Assembly: GCA_040954595.2 (NCBI GenBank)
Contig: CM082578.2
Location: forward strand, 6,324,001 to 6,388,000
Source: Balanoglossus misakiensis
Lineage: Eukaryota; Hemichordata
Length of the DNA: 64,000 nucleotides
Reading direction: 5' to 3'
A model generated the notes under the pieces. That model did no database searches. It was not told the DNA's origin and saw only the letters and a program-made list of their open reading frames with translations. How positions within the stretch are numbered: the stretch's first letter is position 1; the number at the start of each line of letters is the position of its first letter. Below, piece by piece: positions 62,801-64,000 of the stretch. A program made the position numbers and the translations under genes.

Positions 62801-62824
62801 TGTGGCTGGCGACCGGATACTCAT
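56894..62824 (-). CDS. Nucleotidyltransferase-like domain / TPR-array protein (nephrocystin-3 / kinesin-light-chain-like)
   Basis: Two minus-strand exons: 62572-62824 and 56894-60996, joined by GTAGGT..TTTCTTTCAG with phase 1; together 1451 residues. Residues 1-84 are acidic/Ser-Thr-rich and end in a Lys-rich stretch (KPKKRKNKSKK). Residues about 100-290 are helical and charged. Residues about 297-420 hold a nucleotidyltransferase-type motif (VVGLGALARQEITPYSEIEF) like that of GlnD uridylyltransferases. Residues about 475-575 are helical with DLRRRRILSPDATHNLHVVI and RRLRHH, as found after GlnD-type domains. Residues 681-770 are a disordered linker with repeated SPR. Residues about 812-1428 are 14 TPRs of 44 residues. 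The tail is basic (KRRTRST). No signal peptide or membrane segment is seen, so it is probably cytoplasmic. Automated annotation would likely call it nephrocystin-3-like from the TPRs alone. A CAG at 62844-62846, with the frame open upstream, leaves room for further 5' exons. Confidence 0.92.
56963..58816 (-). other. Array of about 14 TPR repeats
   Basis: Repeats of 44 residues share P-x-V-A-x-S-L-x-N-L-G-N-A-x-x-x-L-G-D, then K-A-x-x-Y-H-E-x-A-L-x-M and K-x-I-Y-G. Examples of the first helix are SLSNLGNAWDALGDPDKAV, SLNNLGNAHDSLKNYKKAE and SLVNLGSAWGTLGEYRKTI. The repeats differ by substitutions throughout, so they are old duplications, not recent identical copies. KLC/NPHP3-type TPR arrays bind peptide motifs or partner proteins. 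Confidence 0.93.
60287..60361 (-). other. GlnD-like nucleotidyltransferase motif in the TPR protein
   Basis: The segment reads YAVVGLGALARQEITPYSEIEFAVL (residues about 297-321), shown here in two parts: YAVVGLGALARQE and ITPYSEIEFAVL. Pol-beta-type nucleotidyltransferases have hG(G/S)...Dh(D/E)h, and GlnD proteins have GxGxxGRxELxPYSDIDLL. Here the second Gly/Ser position is Ala and both acidic positions are Glu (S-E-I-E). The fold is likely retained. Catalysis is uncertain because Asp is strongly preferred for metal binding. Confidence 0.7.
60997..62571 (-). other. Intron of the TPR gene
   Basis: A 1.6-kb A+T-rich intron holding a tandem duplication at 62029-62171. No alternative exon was recognised. 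A short in-frame extension of the main exon to 61042 would read MYSSGVYILNMLFL, but the TTTCTTTCAG acceptor and fit to the 5' exon make splicing at 60996 more likely. Confidence 0.75.
62029..62171. repeat. Near-exact tandem duplication, about 72 bp
   Basis: ATCGCCCATGTATGATTTAC starts both copies (62029 and 62102), and the copies differ only in the length of an internal A-run. It lies in the intron of the TPR gene. Confidence 0.95.
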
Positions 62825-64000
62825 CGTGCTGTTGTTGCCTGGCGACGGTATCTGGGTTGCGGAGAGACATAGAAATCATACATTAAAACGTTTGCAATTC
62901 GAGACATTTTATAATGATTAAAGTATTAATATTTTATAGTAATAACCCAGCTTGTACTCATAAGTGTAATTGTGCTGCCCGCATGCCTATTTCCGAATGC
63001 AGTCAATTGTAGAAAAACAGCATACAATTGCAAAAAATAAATCTTTCATGTTCGCTTGACTACTCCGTTGTCTATTATATTTTTTATGAACTTCGGGTAT
63101 ACATGTATTGTTTGAAATATTACCTGTATCCATGACAACTGCGATTTAGTATTCAATTGTCAATATATTTTTTAACGGGAAATGTTTGAAATTGTTGAAT
63201 TTATTTGGTGGAAGACGGTAGGTGTAATGACGCATCGATAGATATAGGACTGAGAACAGAACGTTTTGTTGTTGGGAGAATTTTTAACGGATCATGGTCG
63301 CCATGTTCCATAATTGTGAATTCTAAATATTGACAAGTTAACCACAGACAGGTGAATGTAGATCCGTAATGAAAAGCGCTTTTTTCATTCAGCAAAAGAT
63401 ATAGAATTCTAAATACGCGTTAAAAAAACTAATGGGTTGTGTGTTGATGTTACCAACAACAACGCTGCTGTGTCAGGATGAAAAATGTTACCAATTTTCA
63501 ACACTTAAAGTCGGTCTGTTTTTTCTTCTTCAAAACTGTGCTAAATTCTTTCATGAATTATAAAACAGCCGACAAAACAAACTGGGAAGAGCGCTTGTGT
63601 AAAGTTGACCCTCTTTCTTGATAACGAGGTTAGGCAGATGTTTATGAAGTATTAAGGCGCTTGTAAATATACATCACATTTGGACCCACTAGGACCCACA
63701 CACAACAAACGGGTGATCAAGCGTAAACTGGCGGTTGAACAGTTTGTTTACTACAGAAAACTTGTACATGCGTGGTGTTTACGTTACATACACAGTCATT
63801 ATGTGGGAAATGGGTACTTGAGTGAGTGAGTGAGAGGTGGGTGAGTGAGTGAGTGAGTGAGTGAGTGAGTGAGTCAGTGAGTCAATGGGAGAGAGAGAGA
63901 GGGAGAGAGAGAGAGAGAGACACACACACACACAGAGGACAGAGAAAAGATAACATAGTACATGTAGTACTTATCACCCAGCCAGGTGCATTTAGCCTGG
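62825..64000. other. Upstream region of the TPR gene
   Basis: No further exon could be assigned. A possible splice acceptor at 62844-62846 would mean the first exon(s) lie here or beyond the window. The region is A+T-rich and ends in a compound microsatellite. Confidence 0.6.
63816..63936. repeat. Compound (GAGT)n-(GA)n-(CA)n microsatellite
   Basis: A GAGT/GTGA array with a few interruptions passes into GA repeats (63889-63920) and then CA repeats (63920-63935), all purine-rich on the plus strand. The (GA)n part can form triplex (H-DNA). Confidence 0.95.

Noticed and set aside
1-64000. CRISPR arrays, tRNA/rRNA genes, bacterial operons
   Set aside because: No spaced identical direct repeats, no tRNA box A/B pairs and no tightly packed prokaryotic frames were seen; the gene structure is that of an animal.

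Overview
The window is animal (metazoan) nuclear DNA. Genes are split into many short exons with GT..AG introns. The non-coding DNA is A+T-rich and carries microsatellites, C/G homopolymer runs and short inverted-repeat elements. Gene content (an invertebrate FAM120 homologue, an SLC37A3-type transporter, and a nephrocystin-3/kinesin-light-chain-like TPR protein with a nucleotidyltransferase-like domain) points to an invertebrate, most likely a deuterostome such as a hemichordate, amphioxus or echinoderm. The species cannot be fixed from sequence alone.

Layout: (1) 1-9649, plus strand: the 3' part of a large gene, 18 exons in the window. It encodes an alpha-solenoid, a seven-repeat RCC1 propeller, a second solenoid and a cysteine/histidine-rich C-terminus; I do not recognise the orthologue. 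(2) 9650-15137: converging 3' flanks with degenerate repeats. (3) 15138-37684, minus strand: a complete FAM120-family gene, 16 exons, 1211 codons. (4) 37685-47977: a 10-kb gene-poor interval with a 10-bp minisatellite, a 0.95-kb terminal-inverted-repeat element, a 193-bp inverted-repeat element and several tandem duplications. (5) 47978-54864, minus strand: a complete SLC37A3-type sugar-phosphate exchanger gene, 15 exons, 508 residues. (6) 54865-56893: intergenic DNA with a snapback palindrome and the 3' flank of the next gene. (7) 56894-62824, minus strand: a TPR gene whose 4.1-kb, G+C-rich main exon joins a GlnD-like nucleotidyltransferase-type domain to about 14 TPRs; its 5' end may lie further upstream. 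(8) 62825-64000: upstream DNA ending in a compound microsatellite.

Exon models were built by hand from splice sites and reading frame. Frame is kept across every junction of all four genes. There is no sign that the genes form one pathway: FAM120 proteins are RNA-binding/scaffold proteins, SLC37A3 is an endomembrane transporter, and the other two are large scaffold-like proteins. No tRNA, rRNA, CRISPR array or prokaryotic element was seen.

The most unusual items are the nucleotidyltransferase-like/TPR fusion, which has non-canonical residues at the expected active site; the unrecognised RCC1/solenoid/RING-like protein; and a small dispersed family of CCCTTTCACC-ended elements with about six copies in 64 kb.
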